NCBI GenBank assembly: GCA_963739975.1
Contig: CAVUCK010000022.1
Coordinates: 248,001 to 312,000, forward strand
Source of the DNA: JALZMG01 sp963739975
GTDB lineage: Bacteria; Actinomycetota; Acidimicrobiia; Acidimicrobiales; Ilumatobacteraceae
Reading direction: 5' to 3'
DNA: 64,000 nt
Shown here: positions 1 to 10,712 of the stretch, piece by piece
How the letters are laid out: each line of letters opens with the position of its first letter
Numbering within the stretch: position 1 is the stretch's first letter
Notes under the pieces: model-generated
Databases searched by the model: none
The model's input: the letters and a program-made list of their open reading frames with translations, nothing else
Told to the model about the DNA's origin: nothing
Program-made: the position numbers and the translations under genes

Positions 1-292
1 CCGCATCAGCCCCGACCGAGTCGCTCCGGCAGCTGGCGCACAGCAGGTCCGGGCACAGATCGAGGCCCTCGAGGGGGTCTGCATCTCAGCCGGTCGAGAC
101 CCGAGTGACATCGACCGGTTGGTTGTCACCGGACCGACCCTCGACAGCGGCCTCTCCTCACCCGAGGAATTCGCCGACGCCGCTGGGCGCTACCACGAGG
201 CCGGCGTCACCGACCTCGTCGTCCACTGGCCACGGCCCGACGAGCCCTATCGGGCTGACCTGGCGACCTTCGAACGGATCTTTGGCAGTTGA
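1..292 (+). CDS. LLM-class flavin-dependent oxidoreductase, C-terminal part (gene starts left of window)
   Basis: The left edge cuts the gene; 96 residues are readable in frame, ending in FERIFGS and TGA. The segment GVTDLVVHWPRP, followed by a short helix before the stop, is the typical C-terminal strand and helix of bacterial luciferase-like (LLM) TIM-barrel oxidoreductases, which use FMN or F420. The substrate cannot be inferred. It converges on the nitroreductase gene, 85 bp away. The assignment rests on C-terminal resemblance only. Confidence 0.6.
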   Translation, partial: RISPDRVAPAAGAQQVRAQIEALEGVCISAGRDPSDIDRLVVTGPTLDSGLSSPEEFADAAGRYHEAGVTDLVVHWPRPDEPYRADLATFERIFGS

Positions 293-377
293 ACGTGCGA
301 CGCCCCAGGGTCGAGATGCACGACGTCGACGGTTTCGTCCCGTGGTTGCGATCACCGCATCGGCGACGTTGAACGGC

Positions 378-908
378 TCACCCCTCCGGCACCCACCTCG
401 TGAGGTCGCGCCAACTGAGGGCACGATGCGGCGTCATCCCACCCAATTGGGTCGGCGCGGGATGGCCGAGGCAGATGATCAGCTCGGGGCTCCATCCCGC
501 CGGCAGGTCCAGCACCACCGTGACGGCGGCACGGCTGAAGGAGCTCACCGGTCCGGCGCCGACACCGAGGGCGTGGGCGGCGAGCATCATCGTGGCCGTG
601 GCCGTCCCGACGTCGATGAACGGGCCGGTGGCTGCAGGCCGGAACCCGTAGTCGGCGGCGGCGGCCCGGTCGATGCACACCGTGATCGCCGCCGTCGGCC
701 GCTGGATCATCCCCGGCGCGACCATCCGCAGTACTCGCAGCGTCCCCGGATGGTCCGTGGCCACGAAGCGTTGGAGGTGCCGGTTCCCGGCCGTCGAGGC
801 CCACCGACCGGCATCGAGGATCGCTTCGATCGTCGACCGGGCCAACGGCTCGGCGGTGAGCGCCCGGATCACGCGGCGGCTGCGGATGGCGGCGAGCACA
901 GGGTCCAT
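378..908 (-). CDS. nitroreductase family protein
   Basis: Predicted 176-residue FMN-binding oxidoreductase of the nitroreductase fold. The N-terminus carries the family pattern IRSRRVIRALTAEPL (residues 8-22), with the Arg-Ser-Arg-Arg phosphate-binding patch, then ILDAGRWAST. The C-terminal part has GLGAGP/CLGHP-like strands (here ALGVGAGPVSSF and IICLGHPAP). The ATG was chosen because it overlaps the upstream stop as TGATG; a start further upstream would run into the neighbour. It is last in a three-gene minus-strand run, pirin - small DUF protein - nitroreductase. The substrate (nitroaromatic, quinone or other) is unknown. Confidence 0.8.
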   Translation of the reverse strand: MDPVLAAIRSRRVIRALTAEPLARSTIEAILDAGRWASTAGNRHLQRFVATDHPGTLRVLRMVAPGMIQRPTAAITVCIDRAAAADYGFRPAATGPFIDVGTATATMMLAAHALGVGAGPVSSFSRAAVTVVLDLPAGWSPELIICLGHPAPTQLGGMTPHRALSWRDLTRWVPEG

Positions 909-1231
909 CACGTGGGCTCCTCGCCGGCGGCGAACCGCGCCGTGAGGTGCTCGGCGAGCGCCCGGCACATGCCATCGAGCCGGGCGACGTACTCGTCGCG
1001 ATCGTCGCGGGGGACGGCCACCGGCGGCAGCTGCCCGAGCGGGCCGGTGACCAGTTCGCTCGTCGCCGCCGACGAGCGGGCGCTGATCATCACGCCGAGC
1101 CGCTGGGCCGCGGTCAGCAATCGCATCGGGCCGTACTCCGCCGCTTCGTCGACCTGCGTGCGAGCCGCGGTCACGAGGTAGGCCAGGAGCTCCAACGCGT
1201 CGTCCTCGTCCAGGACCCAGGCACTCGCCAT
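908..1231 (-). CDS. small helical conserved protein (DUF6092-like)
   Basis: 107 residues, predicted mostly helical, with the conserved-looking stretches LELLAYLVTAARTQVDEAAEYGP and MRLLTAAQRL. The pattern resembles short actinobacterial proteins I recall as DUF6092, which accompany nitroreductase-type genes; the name is a recollection. There is no membrane segment and no catalytic motif. The stop overlaps the nitroreductase start by one base and the pirin stop is 19 bp upstream, so the three are probably cotranscribed and this one may be an accessory of the oxidoreductase. Confidence 0.6.
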   Translation of the reverse strand: MASAWVLDEDDALELLAYLVTAARTQVDEAAEYGPMRLLTAAQRLGVMISARSSAATSELVTGPLGQLPPVAVPRDDRDEYVARLDGMCRALAEHLTARFAAGEEPT

Positions 1232-1250
1232 GGCCCCATCCTGCTCGCGG

Positions 1251-2225
1251 TCAGGCAGGACGGCGGTACGGACGCAGGCCGTCGGCGGGGATGGTGCCCA
1301 GGCGTCCGGCGTTGAAGTCCTCCACGGCCTGGGCCAGCTCGGCCCTGGTGTTCATGACGAACGGGCCGTAGGCGGCGACCGGCTGGCGGATCGGTCGCCC
1401 GCCGAGGAGGAGCACGTCCAGCGGATCGCCGCCGGCGGCAGGACCGTCGACGGTCAACGTGTCCCCGCCGCCACCGGCCTCGAACACCGCCAGCTGCCCG
1501 GTTTCGACCGGGCGGCGCTCGGCGCCGACGGAGCCGTCGCCCCCCAGCACGTAGGCCAGCGCGTTGAAGTCCGCCCGCCACGGCACCTCGAGCCGGGCGC
1601 CGGGCGCGACCGTGGCGTGGGCGACGACGATCGGCGTGTGCGTCGATCCCGGGCCGGCGAAACCGCCGACGTCGCCGGCGATCAAGCGCAAGAGGGCCCC
1701 GCCGTCCGGCGACGACACCAACGTCACACGGTCGGCGTCGAGGTTCTGGTACCGAGGCGCGGTCATCTTGTCCTCGGGCGGGAGGTTGACCCACAGCTGG
1801 ATGCCGTGGAACAGACCGCCGCTGATCACCAGCTCTTCGGGCGGCGTCTCGATGTGCAGGATCCCACTGCCCGCCGTCATCCACTGCGTGGCGCCGTCGG
1901 CGATGACGCCGCCGCCGCCGTGGGAGTCCTGGTGCAGGAACGTCCCGTCCATGATGTACGTCACGGTCTCGAAGCCGCGATGGGGGTGCCAGTCGGTGCC
2001 GCGCGGCTCGTACGGCGCGTAGTCGACCTCGCCCATCTGGTCCATGTGGATGAACGGATCGAGATCGGCCAGATCGATGCCGGCAAAGGCCCGGCGGACC
2101 GGGAAACCCTCGCCTTCGAACCCCTGTGGTGCGGTCGTGACCGAACGGACGGAGCGGTCACGCGATCCGGGCTGGCGGTCGGGCAGGCGAGGGAGTGTGG
2201 TGGTGTCGGCGGTGACGGCGGGCAT
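1251..2225 (-). CDS. pirin family protein
   Basis: 324-residue bicupin of the pirin family (iron-binding; some members have quercetin-dioxygenase activity or modulate partner proteins). The N-terminal cupin shows the metal ligands as WHPHRGFE (His80, His82) and ILHIETP (His124, Glu126), matching the three-His/one-Glu set of pirins. The C-terminal cupin covers roughly residues 170-310. The start is supported by GGAGGAA 6-7 nt upstream of the ATG. A TATAGT -10-like hexamer and an imperfect palindrome lie just upstream, so redox-type repression is plausible. It leads the operon with the DUF6092-like and nitroreductase genes. Confidence 0.93.
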   Translation of the reverse strand: MPAVTADTTTLPRLPDRQPGSRDRSVRSVTTAPQGFEGEGFPVRRAFAGIDLADLDPFIHMDQMGEVDYAPYEPRGTDWHPHRGFETVTYIMDGTFLHQDSHGGGGVIADGATQWMTAGSGILHIETPPEELVISGGLFHGIQLWVNLPPEDKMTAPRYQNLDADRVTLVSSPDGGALLRLIAGDVGGFAGPGSTHTPIVVAHATVAPGARLEVPWRADFNALAYVLGGDGSVGAERRPVETGQLAVFEAGGGGDTLTVDGPAAGGDPLDVLLLGGRPIRQPVAAYGPFVMNTRAELAQAVEDFNAGRLGTIPADGLRPYRRPA

Positions 2226-2243
2226 CGAAAGTTCCTCCAGATC

Positions 2244-2261
2244 GTTGCGTACACAACTATA
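2244..2261 (-). promoter_or_regulatory. candidate promoter/operator of the pirin operon
   Basis: On the minus strand TATAGT (2261-2256) looks like a -10 element. An imperfect palindrome, GTTGTGTACGCAAC (2257-2244, centred on GTAC), overlaps its last two bases. A dyad on the -10 element is a common repressor position. The binding protein is unknown; no regulator gene is adjacent. Confidence 0.4.
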
Positions 2262-2297
2262 ACGTGGAACGACGGTGCCGCATTCCCCTGCCCGGCG

Positions 2298-3617
2298 TCA
2301 CGCCGGTCGGGCCAGGTCACCGGCGTTGAGGCGGGCCAGGTCGGCGGCCAGCGTGCCCCGAGCCCAGCCGACGGCGTCCCGACCACCGCTGACGGTCGAC
2401 GAGCGCAGCTGGCCGAACTGGCGGGTCAACTCGTCGTCGACGGCGTCATCGCGCGCCGCCAGCACCGGGAGCAGCGAAGCGGACCGTTCGGCCTGCGCCG
2501 TCTCCCGGACCGCGGCGTTGACCTCGGCCAGCCGCTGGTCGATGCGATGGGTGAACGCGAACAGGAACGACGAGCGGAACCCCCGGCTGCGCACCCGGGC
2601 TCCCGGGCCGGCGCGTGTGCCCTCGGCCTGCAGCGCGGCCTGGGCCTGCACGAGCAGCGAGGTGTACATCAGCTCGGTGGCGGCGAGGTCGGCGGCGAAC
2701 CCGACGACCGTGGCGAGACCGTGCGCGCCGTCCCACACCGCTCGGCACCTGGAGTGCTCGGCGACGTGGTGCAACAGGACGGACTTGATGCCGGCGTAGG
2801 GGTCGTCGACCAGCAACCGGATGCTCGTCGGGCACTCGTCGCTCGCCGTCGCCGCCCACAAGACGGCGGCATCGATGGCATGTCGGGCCATGAGCTGCTG
2901 GGCCTTGGCCGTGAACGCCTCGGCCTCGGCCTCGAACGTGGTCGACTCGGCCTGGGCCAGCAGGGCGCGCACCTTGACCAGCACGGGGTCGTCGATGGTC
3001 GGTCCAGTCGACCGGCGCGTCGCGCCACCCCGTCCGGGCGGGGGCAGGATGGTGCGCAGTCGGCCCGCCCGCATCAGCGCGCCGATCGTGCTCAACGCCA
3101 GCAGGAGGAGCTCGACCCTCGACAGTTGCTCGCGTCGAGCAAACGGCGCGATCCAACCCGTTGGCTGGTCGACGGCAGGGCCCTCGATCGCCTCGACCTG
3201 CGCCGCCCATCGCCCGTCCATGGTGTCGGCCTGACGGACCGAGTGATCGGCCAGCACGGCAGTTGCGGCGAGACGGCCCGCCCGCCCCTCGACGCGGCGG
3301 CCATGACGCACCAGCTCGGCGGGCTGCCACCCCTCGTCCCAGGCGATGGCCACGATCCGCAGAAGACTCCCCTCCAGCTCGCGATCGACAAGGCCGTCGT
3401 GGCAGCACACCAGCTCGTCGGCCACGATCTGGCGCCCGGCGGGTTCGCCCACGCTGGCCCCCAGCGCCACCAGGCGGCGGACGTGCTCGGCCCCGGACAT
3501 CGGCGGATCCTCATGGCGTGCCCGAGGTGTGGACCGATCTGAAGCGGGGCGGCGCTGGGCGCGCGATCGGGCCTTCGCGGCCTTGGCGGCCCGTCGCTGG
3601 CGGTTGCGGATGCCCAT
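2298..3617 (-). CDS. DUF2786 domain-containing protein
   Basis: 439 residues. The DUF2786 signature is clear at about 212-250: KVRALLAQAESTTFEAEAEA, then KAQQLMARHAID. The N-terminus is strongly basic (IRNRQRRAAKAAKARSRAQ), as in nucleic-acid-binding proteins. The C-terminal half (about 260-410) should be the alpha/beta region that normally follows DUF2786. The biochemical role of the family is unknown. It stands alone on the minus strand between the pirin and GAF genes. Confidence 0.85.
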   Translation of the reverse strand: MGIRNRQRRAAKAAKARSRAQRRPASDRSTPRARHEDPPMSGAEHVRRLVALGASVGEPAGRQIVADELVCCHDGLVDRELEGSLLRIVAIAWDEGWQPAELVRHGRRVEGRAGRLAATAVLADHSVRQADTMDGRWAAQVEAIEGPAVDQPTGWIAPFARREQLSRVELLLLALSTIGALMRAGRLRTILPPPGRGGATRRSTGPTIDDPVLVKVRALLAQAESTTFEAEAEAFTAKAQQLMARHAIDAAVLWAATASDECPTSIRLLVDDPYAGIKSVLLHHVAEHSRCRAVWDGAHGLATVVGFAADLAATELMYTSLLVQAQAALQAEGTRAGPGARVRSRGFRSSFLFAFTHRIDQRLAEVNAAVRETAQAERSASLLPVLAARDDAVDDELTRQFGQLRSSTVSGGRDAVGWARGTLAADLARLNAGDLARPA

Positions 3618-3674
3618 GGGAACGGACCGTAGCGAGGGGGTGTCATCGGCCCACGGATGGCCCCTGACCTGCGG

Positions 3675-5069
3675 TCACTCCTCGCTGAGCCGGACCGGGC
3701 CGGCGACGACGAGCCGGAACCGACCGCGCCCGGTCTTCTCGATGCGCACCGGTGCGCCTCGTTCGTCGAGGCGTCGCTTGAGCAGGATCAGCCGGCTCTC
3801 GAGGTTGTCCTTGAAGCCCGGGAGGTCGAGCGTCGGATCGAGACGTAGCTCACGGTTGGTGAAGTCGACCCGCCCGTCGCGCACGTGCTGGGCGACGAGC
3901 GAGCGCAGGATCCGGCCGGCGACCCCCTTGATGAGGTAGTCGCCGTCGACGAACGTGCTGCCGTCGACGGCGAAGTGGCGGACATCGACCGGTCGGGTCT
4001 CGACGACGGTTTGCCCTGCGGTCGCCGCTGCGTCGGCCGCGGTGGAACGTGACGCCACGTCGTCGGCTTCGAGCGTGCGCAGCAGCTCGATGGCGTTGGC
4101 GACCGTCCCCGCCACCGCACCGAGCGCCTGCTCGTCCAGCGGATCGAAGGCCGCCGGACGCGAGCTCTCGGCCACGATGATCCCGACCAACTGCCCGAGC
4201 GCCATCGCCGGCACGACCAATCGGCTGTCGACGCCGGACAGCCCCGGCATCCGCACTTCCTGGCCAGGTCGAATGCCGCCCTCCTCCTCGAAGCCCCGGC
4301 GGATCGCCTCGGAGTACTTCGCCATCTGGCGCAGGTTCCCCAGCCGCACCGGTTGGCAGCGAGCCGCCACCGCACCGATCGGACCCGCACCGACCACGAC
4401 CTCGGCGCCCACGCTGTCGGCGTCGAAGCCGCGGCTGGCCATCGTGTACAGGAGGCGACCGGTCTCGTCGAGCAGCAGAAGGTGGAGGTGGCGGTACCCG
4501 AGCAGCTCGACCAGGCCGTCGAGGGCGGTGTCGACGAGCACGTCCAGGTCGTCGCAGCGCCCGATGCGGGCGGTCAGCTCGGCCACCGCCGCCAGCCGCG
4601 CCGCCGCTGAGACGGCACCGTCGCCAGCCGCCGGCAGGTCGTCGTCGCATTGTTCGCGTGGACCACGGGTGACGTCGGTGACGTCGCGGACGCGGAAGAT
4701 CGTCGCTGCCCGCAGCCGGAACACGTCCTGCATGCCCGTGTGTGCGGCCACGGCGTCGATGTCGGTGCGCAGCCGCTCGAATACGTGCCCGCGTCGCTCC
4801 GTCCGCTCGTACACCAGCGCCAGCCGGTACTCCCGGCCGGTGACTGGATCGAGCAGCAACAGGCTGGCCAGCGGGTTGCTGGCCAGGTTGCGGGTCGTCT
4901 TGGACATGAACTGGTTCGACAGAGCGATCCGTTCATGGTCGACCCGGTGCGCCTTTGACAGGAACGTGACGTTGGGGACGCCGGCCGCCGAGCTGGTGGC
5001 CAGGACGCACGGGACGGCACCGGAGAAGCACCGCTCGAGGACGTCGAGCACTGATGCAGCTTCGGTCAC
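3675..5069 (-). CDS. PPOX-like / GAF / C-terminal winged-helix regulator
   Basis: 464 residues from a GTG whose last two bases are part of the upstream stop (GTGA), which fixes the start. Three parts are visible: a flavin-nucleotide-binding pyridoxamine-oxidase-like domain (about 1-115; VPCVLATSSAAGVPNVTF, then LLLLDPVTGREYRLAL); a GAF sensor domain (about 130-300; IGRCDDLDVLVDTALDGLVE and VPAMALGQLVGIIVAES); and a C-terminal segment (about 355-464; FTNRELRLDPTLDLPGFKDN, LESRLILLKRRLDERG) resembling a winged-helix DNA-binding or effector domain. It probably senses a flavin or other small ligand and alters transcription. It is translationally coupled to a second PPOX protein. Confidence 0.72.
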   Translation of the reverse strand: MTEAASVLDVLERCFSGAVPCVLATSSAAGVPNVTFLSKAHRVDHERIALSNQFMSKTTRNLASNPLASLLLLDPVTGREYRLALVYERTERRGHVFERLRTDIDAVAAHTGMQDVFRLRAATIFRVRDVTDVTRGPREQCDDDLPAAGDGAVSAAARLAAVAELTARIGRCDDLDVLVDTALDGLVELLGYRHLHLLLLDETGRLLYTMASRGFDADSVGAEVVVGAGPIGAVAARCQPVRLGNLRQMAKYSEAIRRGFEEEGGIRPGQEVRMPGLSGVDSRLVVPAMALGQLVGIIVAESSRPAAFDPLDEQALGAVAGTVANAIELLRTLEADDVASRSTAADAAATAGQTVVETRPVDVRHFAVDGSTFVDGDYLIKGVAGRILRSLVAQHVRDGRVDFTNRELRLDPTLDLPGFKDNLESRLILLKRRLDERGAPVRIEKTGRGRFRLVVAGPVRLSEE

Positions 5070-5539
5070 CGCCGGTCCCCCCAGGGGCGGCCGGCCGCCG
5101 GGCCCGGCGACTGGTCGAACCGGTCCTCGATCGCCAGCTCGACGCACACCACCTCGTACGGCAACATCCGCCGCAGGAGCGCGGCCGGCAGCCCGTCGAC
5201 GGCGAGCACGGCGTCCGTGAAGCGGGCGCTGTGCTCGGCGGCCAGCGCCAGGTCGTCCGCCGTGGGCGGCTCGACCAGCCGCACGCAGCCCTTCAACTGG
5301 ACGGACCGCAACGTCCGGACGTCGCCCCCGGTCACGGCGACGATCGCCCCCGGCGCCACGTTGGCCACCGTGACCTCGTCGTCGACGGCCATCACGAGGC
5401 GGATGCGCAACGGATCGCGCTCGATCACCCGGCTGGCCCAGGCCCGACCCGCCCGCGGCTCACCGTCGTCACTCACGGTGCCGACGACCAGGCTGGCGCC
5501 GGCGTCGATCAGCTCGAGGAAGTTCGTTCCGCCCATCAT
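5066..5539 (-). CDS. pyridoxamine 5'-phosphate oxidase-like flavoprotein
   Basis: 157 residues with the split-barrel FMN-binding pattern: SLVVGTVSDDGEPRAGRAWA, a central IAVTGGDVRTLRSVQLKG strand pair, and a C-terminal CVELAIEDRFDQSPGP. The family binds FMN, F420 or heme; the substrate cannot be told. Two adjacent ATGs (5539 and 5536) are possible starts and neither has a strong ribosome site. The stop overlaps the GTG of the GAF protein, so the two PPOX-type domains are made together. It is divergent from the hemerythrin gene. Confidence 0.78.
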   Translation of the reverse strand: MMGGTNFLELIDAGASLVVGTVSDDGEPRAGRAWASRVIERDPLRIRLVMAVDDEVTVANVAPGAIVAVTGGDVRTLRSVQLKGCVRLVEPPTADDLALAAEHSARFTDAVLAVDGLPAALLRRMLPYEVVCVELAIEDRFDQSPGPAAGRPWGDRR

Positions 5540-5632
5540 CTCTGCCGTTTACGAGGTCCGTAGGAAGATGTGCGCCGGAGGATAGGGGACATTCAGCAAC
5601 GCCGGCGGGCGACATCACTCACGATGATCGCC

Positions 5633-6427
5633 ATGACCATCACCATCGAGAACGGCACCATCGAGAGCAGCATCGAGAACGGCACCGACCTGCCCTCGAC
5701 CGCTGACACCCTGATCCATCTCCCCGGACCGACGTTCCCACCGCCGACGAGCGCGTCGAACGGCGACATCGACTTCGGCCTCGTCGCCTTCGACCTCTAC
5801 CGCGACATCCACAAGGGGATCCGGGCCGAGCTGTTCGCCGTCACCTCGGCGGCCGGCAGCGTCGACCCCTCCGACAGGTGCGGTCTCACCGCCCTCGCCG
5901 ACCACGTGGCGGCCGTCAAGGACGTGCTGGAACTGCACGCCGAGCACGAGGACACGGCGATCGACCTGGGGGCACACCTGCCCGAGCTGGCCGATCGGAT
6001 CGAGACCGACCACCACGTCCTCGACGCCCGGATCACGTGGCTGCACGAGCTCGCCCAGGACGTCGTCGGCGCCGCCACCGTCGACCAGCGCCGCCTCAGC
6101 CACCTGCTGTACCTGGAGCTCTCCGCCTTCACGAGCGCCTACCTCGCCCACCAGCTCGTCGAGGAGCGGGTCGTGATGCCGGCCCTCGAGCGAGCGATCG
6201 GCGTTGACGCGGTGGTCGGCATCCACATGGCGATCGTCGGGTCGATCCCGCCGCAGACGATGGCCGAGAGCCTGGCCTTCATGCTGCCGGCGATGAACGT
6301 CGTCGACCGCACCGAACTGCTCGGCGGGATGCGCATGTCTGCACCGCCCGAGGCGTTCGCCGGCGTCATCGACCTCGCCCGCTCCGTCCTCGCCCCGGCC
6401 GACTTCCAGGCCCTCGACCTCGGGTGA
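5633..6427 (+). CDS. hemerythrin HHE-domain protein
   Basis: 264 residues from the chosen ATG (alternatives at 5624 and 5570). A four-helix hemerythrin-like bundle is indicated by the spaced ligands His60 (DIHKGIRAELF), His102/His105/Glu106 (LELHAEHED), His127/128 (IETDHHVLD) and His173/Glu177 (LAHQLVEER). Such proteins bind a non-heme di-iron centre and serve in oxygen, NO or iron handling. The N-terminal 40 residues are low-complexity and contain a short repeat (IENGTIESSIENGT). A GGAGGA at 5577-5582 has no ATG or GTG at normal spacing, so the true start is uncertain. Confidence 0.82.
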   Translation: MTITIENGTIESSIENGTDLPSTADTLIHLPGPTFPPPTSASNGDIDFGLVAFDLYRDIHKGIRAELFAVTSAAGSVDPSDRCGLTALADHVAAVKDVLELHAEHEDTAIDLGAHLPELADRIETDHHVLDARITWLHELAQDVVGAATVDQRRLSHLLYLELSAFTSAYLAHQLVEERVVMPALERAIGVDAVVGIHMAIVGSIPPQTMAESLAFMLPAMNVVDRTELLGGMRMSAPPEAFAGVIDLARSVLAPADFQALDLG

Positions 6428-6431
6428 TCGC

Positions 6432-6481
6432 CTCATGGTCCGACTTCTGGTGGGACGTCCCACCAGAAGTCGGACCATGAG
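6432..6481. repeat. perfect 50-bp palindrome
   Basis: Two 25-base arms (CTCATGGTCCGACTTC... and its exact reverse complement) meet at GACGTC with no spacer. As RNA it would form a stem of over 20 bp with a tiny loop. It lies 5 bp after the hemerythrin stop and ends 23 bp before the HerA-like GTG. It may be a terminator without a U-tract, a cruciform, or a REP-like element. Thirteen bases of it (CCTCATGGTCCGA) recur at 35712. Confidence 0.95.
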
Positions 6482-6504
6482 CAGGCGTCGGCCAGGATGG
6501 GGGC

Positions 6505-8229
<1,725 letters not shown>

Positions 8230-8238
8230 CCCCCGCAC

Positions 8239-8288
8239 CGCGTTTGGGCGCGAACGCGCGGTCGGCCGGCCGCCAGCGAACAAACGCG
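8239..8288. repeat. inverted repeat downstream of the HerA-like gene
   Basis: CGCGTTTG (8239-8246) is matched by CAAACGCG (8281-8288), and CGCGTT also pairs with AACGCG at 8253-8258. The nested arms resemble the family D intergenic structures and may serve as a terminator between the HerA-like gene and the permease remnant. Confidence 0.5.
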
Positions 8289-8373
8289 CAGCAGTGGTGG
8301 CACGAACCTCTCGAAGTGGGGTGGCACCATTGCCGGCGACCAGGCACTTCGCGTTCACTGACGGGGTGGACGA

Positions 8374-10691
8374 GTGTTGCGCTGCGCGTGCGGGCATGGG
8401 TCCGCAACCGCTGGCGCAGCGCCGTCGTCGTCGCCATGGTGGCCGGCGTCGCCGCCGGTGCCGTGCTCGCCCTCGCCGCTGGCGCCCAGCGGACGAGCAG
8501 CGCTCCCGATCGATACACCGAAGCGTTCGGCGGCGAGCCGGAGCTGACGCTGCTGCAACCCTTCGGGCCGCCGGTGGCTCCGCTGATCGCGCGAGCTGCC
8601 CTCGGTCCGCGAGGTCCGGTCGATCACGTTCGTGTCCGCCTTCCCGGAGATCGCCGACGACCCGGCGGTCCAGCTCAACCCGTTCGCCGGCGACGACCAG
8701 GCGCTTGGTGGCCGCGTGGTGGAGGGTCGGTTCACCGATCCGGCGGCGGCGGACGAGTTGACCATCAACGGACCGGTGCGTGAGCAGCTCGGTGTCGGGG
8801 TGGGCGACCGACTGCCGATCGCCTCGTACAGCGTGGAGCAGGTCGAGAACAACGAGTTCGAGCCCGGTGTGCCACTCGAGGGCCCGACCTTCGAAGCCAC
8901 CGTGGTCGGGGTCATCGACTACCCGACCGACCTCGAGGACCCGACGGGCGTCGATCATCTTCTCGCAGGGCGTGCTCGACACCTATCCGGACATCGGCAA
9001 GGTGGCGTCCTTCTTGACCGTGCGGACGGCCCCGGGCGAGACGGCCGACTCCGTGCTCGCCGACATCGAATCCCTCGGCGACGAGGTCGTCGTCGTCGAG
9101 CAGGAGAGCCGGACCGTGCCGTCGGCCACGCGGCGGGCCGTGCGCCTCCACGTCATCGCCTTGTGGGTGGTGGCCGGGGTGGCCGGCCTCGTCGCCATCC
9201 TGGTCATCGGCCAGCTGGCGGCCCGCCAGATCCGCGCCGCCAGCGCCGATCACGAGGCACTGCGGTCGCTCGGCTACGCACGGCGCCAGGTGGGGACCGA
9301 AGCGGCCATCGAGGCCGCCGTCATCGGCCTCGCCGCCTCCGTCGTCGCCGTCGCCGTCGCCGTTGCCGCGTCACCGATCTTCCCCATCGGCGAGCTGCGC
9401 ATCGTCGAACCGCAGCGGGGTCTGCACGTGGACACCTGCGATGATGCTCGCCGGCACGGCGGCAATCGTCCTGACCTTCGTGGTCGCCGGCGTCGCCGTG
9501 GCGTTGCGGCAGGCCAAGGTCGACCGCGCCTCGGCGCGCATCCGGCCGGGCCTCCCGGAGCTGGCGGCGGCGGCGGGCGGCGGCCCGTCCCTCGTCAACG
9601 GGGTGCGCTTCGCCTCGTCGTCGAGCCGGGTCGGCCGTGGCCGACCCGTCGCCGTGGCGCTCAGCGTCATCGTCGGGCTGGCCGGGCTCGTCGGTGCGCT
9701 GCTCGTCGGCTCGAGCCTGGTGCGGCTGCTCGACGAACCGGCGCTGTACGGCGCCGACTACGACGCGCTGTTCGGCAACCCGTTCGTGCCGACGAGCCGC
9801 GATCTCGTGACGCCGGCGGCCGCCGACCCCGACGTCGAAGGGCTGACCGCGGCGACCAGCGGAACCCTGACCCTTGACGGCACGGACGTCCCCGTGATGG
9901 CGTTCGAGTCGATCCGCGGCGGCGTCCTGCCCGTGATGCTCGAGGGACGGGTGCCGTCGGCGCCCGACGAGATCGCCCTGGGCCGCCAGGTCGCCCGCAA
10001 GCTCGACCGGGGCATCGGCGACGTGGTCGTCGCCGAGGGTCCGGACGGCCCGCAGGAGCTGCGTGTGGTCGGCTTCACGGTCCTGCCCGGCGACGGCGGC
10101 GAGGGCGCGGCGTTGAGCTTCGAGGCCTACGCCGCGCTCGATCCGGCGGCGACCCGCAACCTGCTGCTCGTGCGGTTCCGCGACGGCGCCGACCCGTCGG
10201 CGGTCGCCGGCCGCTTGGGGGACATCGCCTACACGCCGCCGGAGACCGAACCGCTGCCGACCAGCGTCGGCGCGTTCGAGCGCGTCGTGCCGGCGCTGTA
10301 CGCCCTGGCGATCGTGCTCGCCCTGATGGCGGCCGCCGCCCTGGCCTACCACCTCGGCTCGTCGGTCCGCCGCAGGATGCGGGACCTCGCCATCCTCCGC
10401 GCCCTCGGCGCCGATCGCCGGCAGCTGCGGGCGACGATCCACTGGCAGGCCAGCTGCGTCGCCGTCATCGGGTTGGCCATCGGCATCCCGCTGGGCATCG
10501 CCATCGGCAGCCGCATCCACAACGCCATCGCCGACAGCATCGGCGTGGTGCCGTCGGTGTCGCTCCCGGTGGTGTTGCTGGTCGTCGTGGTGGTCGGGGT
10601 GATCGTCGTCGCCAACCTGGCGGCGATGGCACCGGCCCGCCGAGCCACCCGGGCGCCTGCGGCGACGATGCTCCAGGAGGAGCCGTCCTGA
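8374..10691 (+). pseudogene. FtsX-like ABC transporter permease, three apparent frameshifts
   Basis: Read through all three frames, this encodes about 770 residues of a MacB/FtsX-type permease: an N-terminal membrane anchor (SAVVVAMVAGVAAGAVLALAA), a periplasmic-type domain, a first helix group (VIALWVVAGVAGLVAILVIG), and a C-terminal permease core (ALYALAIVLALMAAAALAYH, AILRALGADRRQLRATIHWQ, ARRATRAPAATMLQEEPS). The frame changes near 8588, 8950 and 9435, each by +1, and each is repaired by removing one base (for example one G from ACGGGCG). No stop-rich decay is seen, so recent inactivation or sequencing insertion errors are both possible. The start is uncertain; a TGCGC duplication lies near it. 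No ATPase subunit is adjacent. Confidence 0.82.
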
Positions 10692-10712
10692 CGAAGTAGG
10701 TTCGCCCCGGAC

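Noticed and set aside
1230..3542. Long open frame on the plus strand opposite the pirin and DUF2786 genes
   Set aside because: High GC leaves antisense frames open. Its translation is low-complexity Arg/Gly/Ala, while the minus strand gives clear families with ribosome sites.
8374..10691. Programmed frameshifting in the permease gene
   Set aside because: Three shifts of one kind at unrelated sequences without slippery sites or stimulatory structures do not fit programmed recoding.
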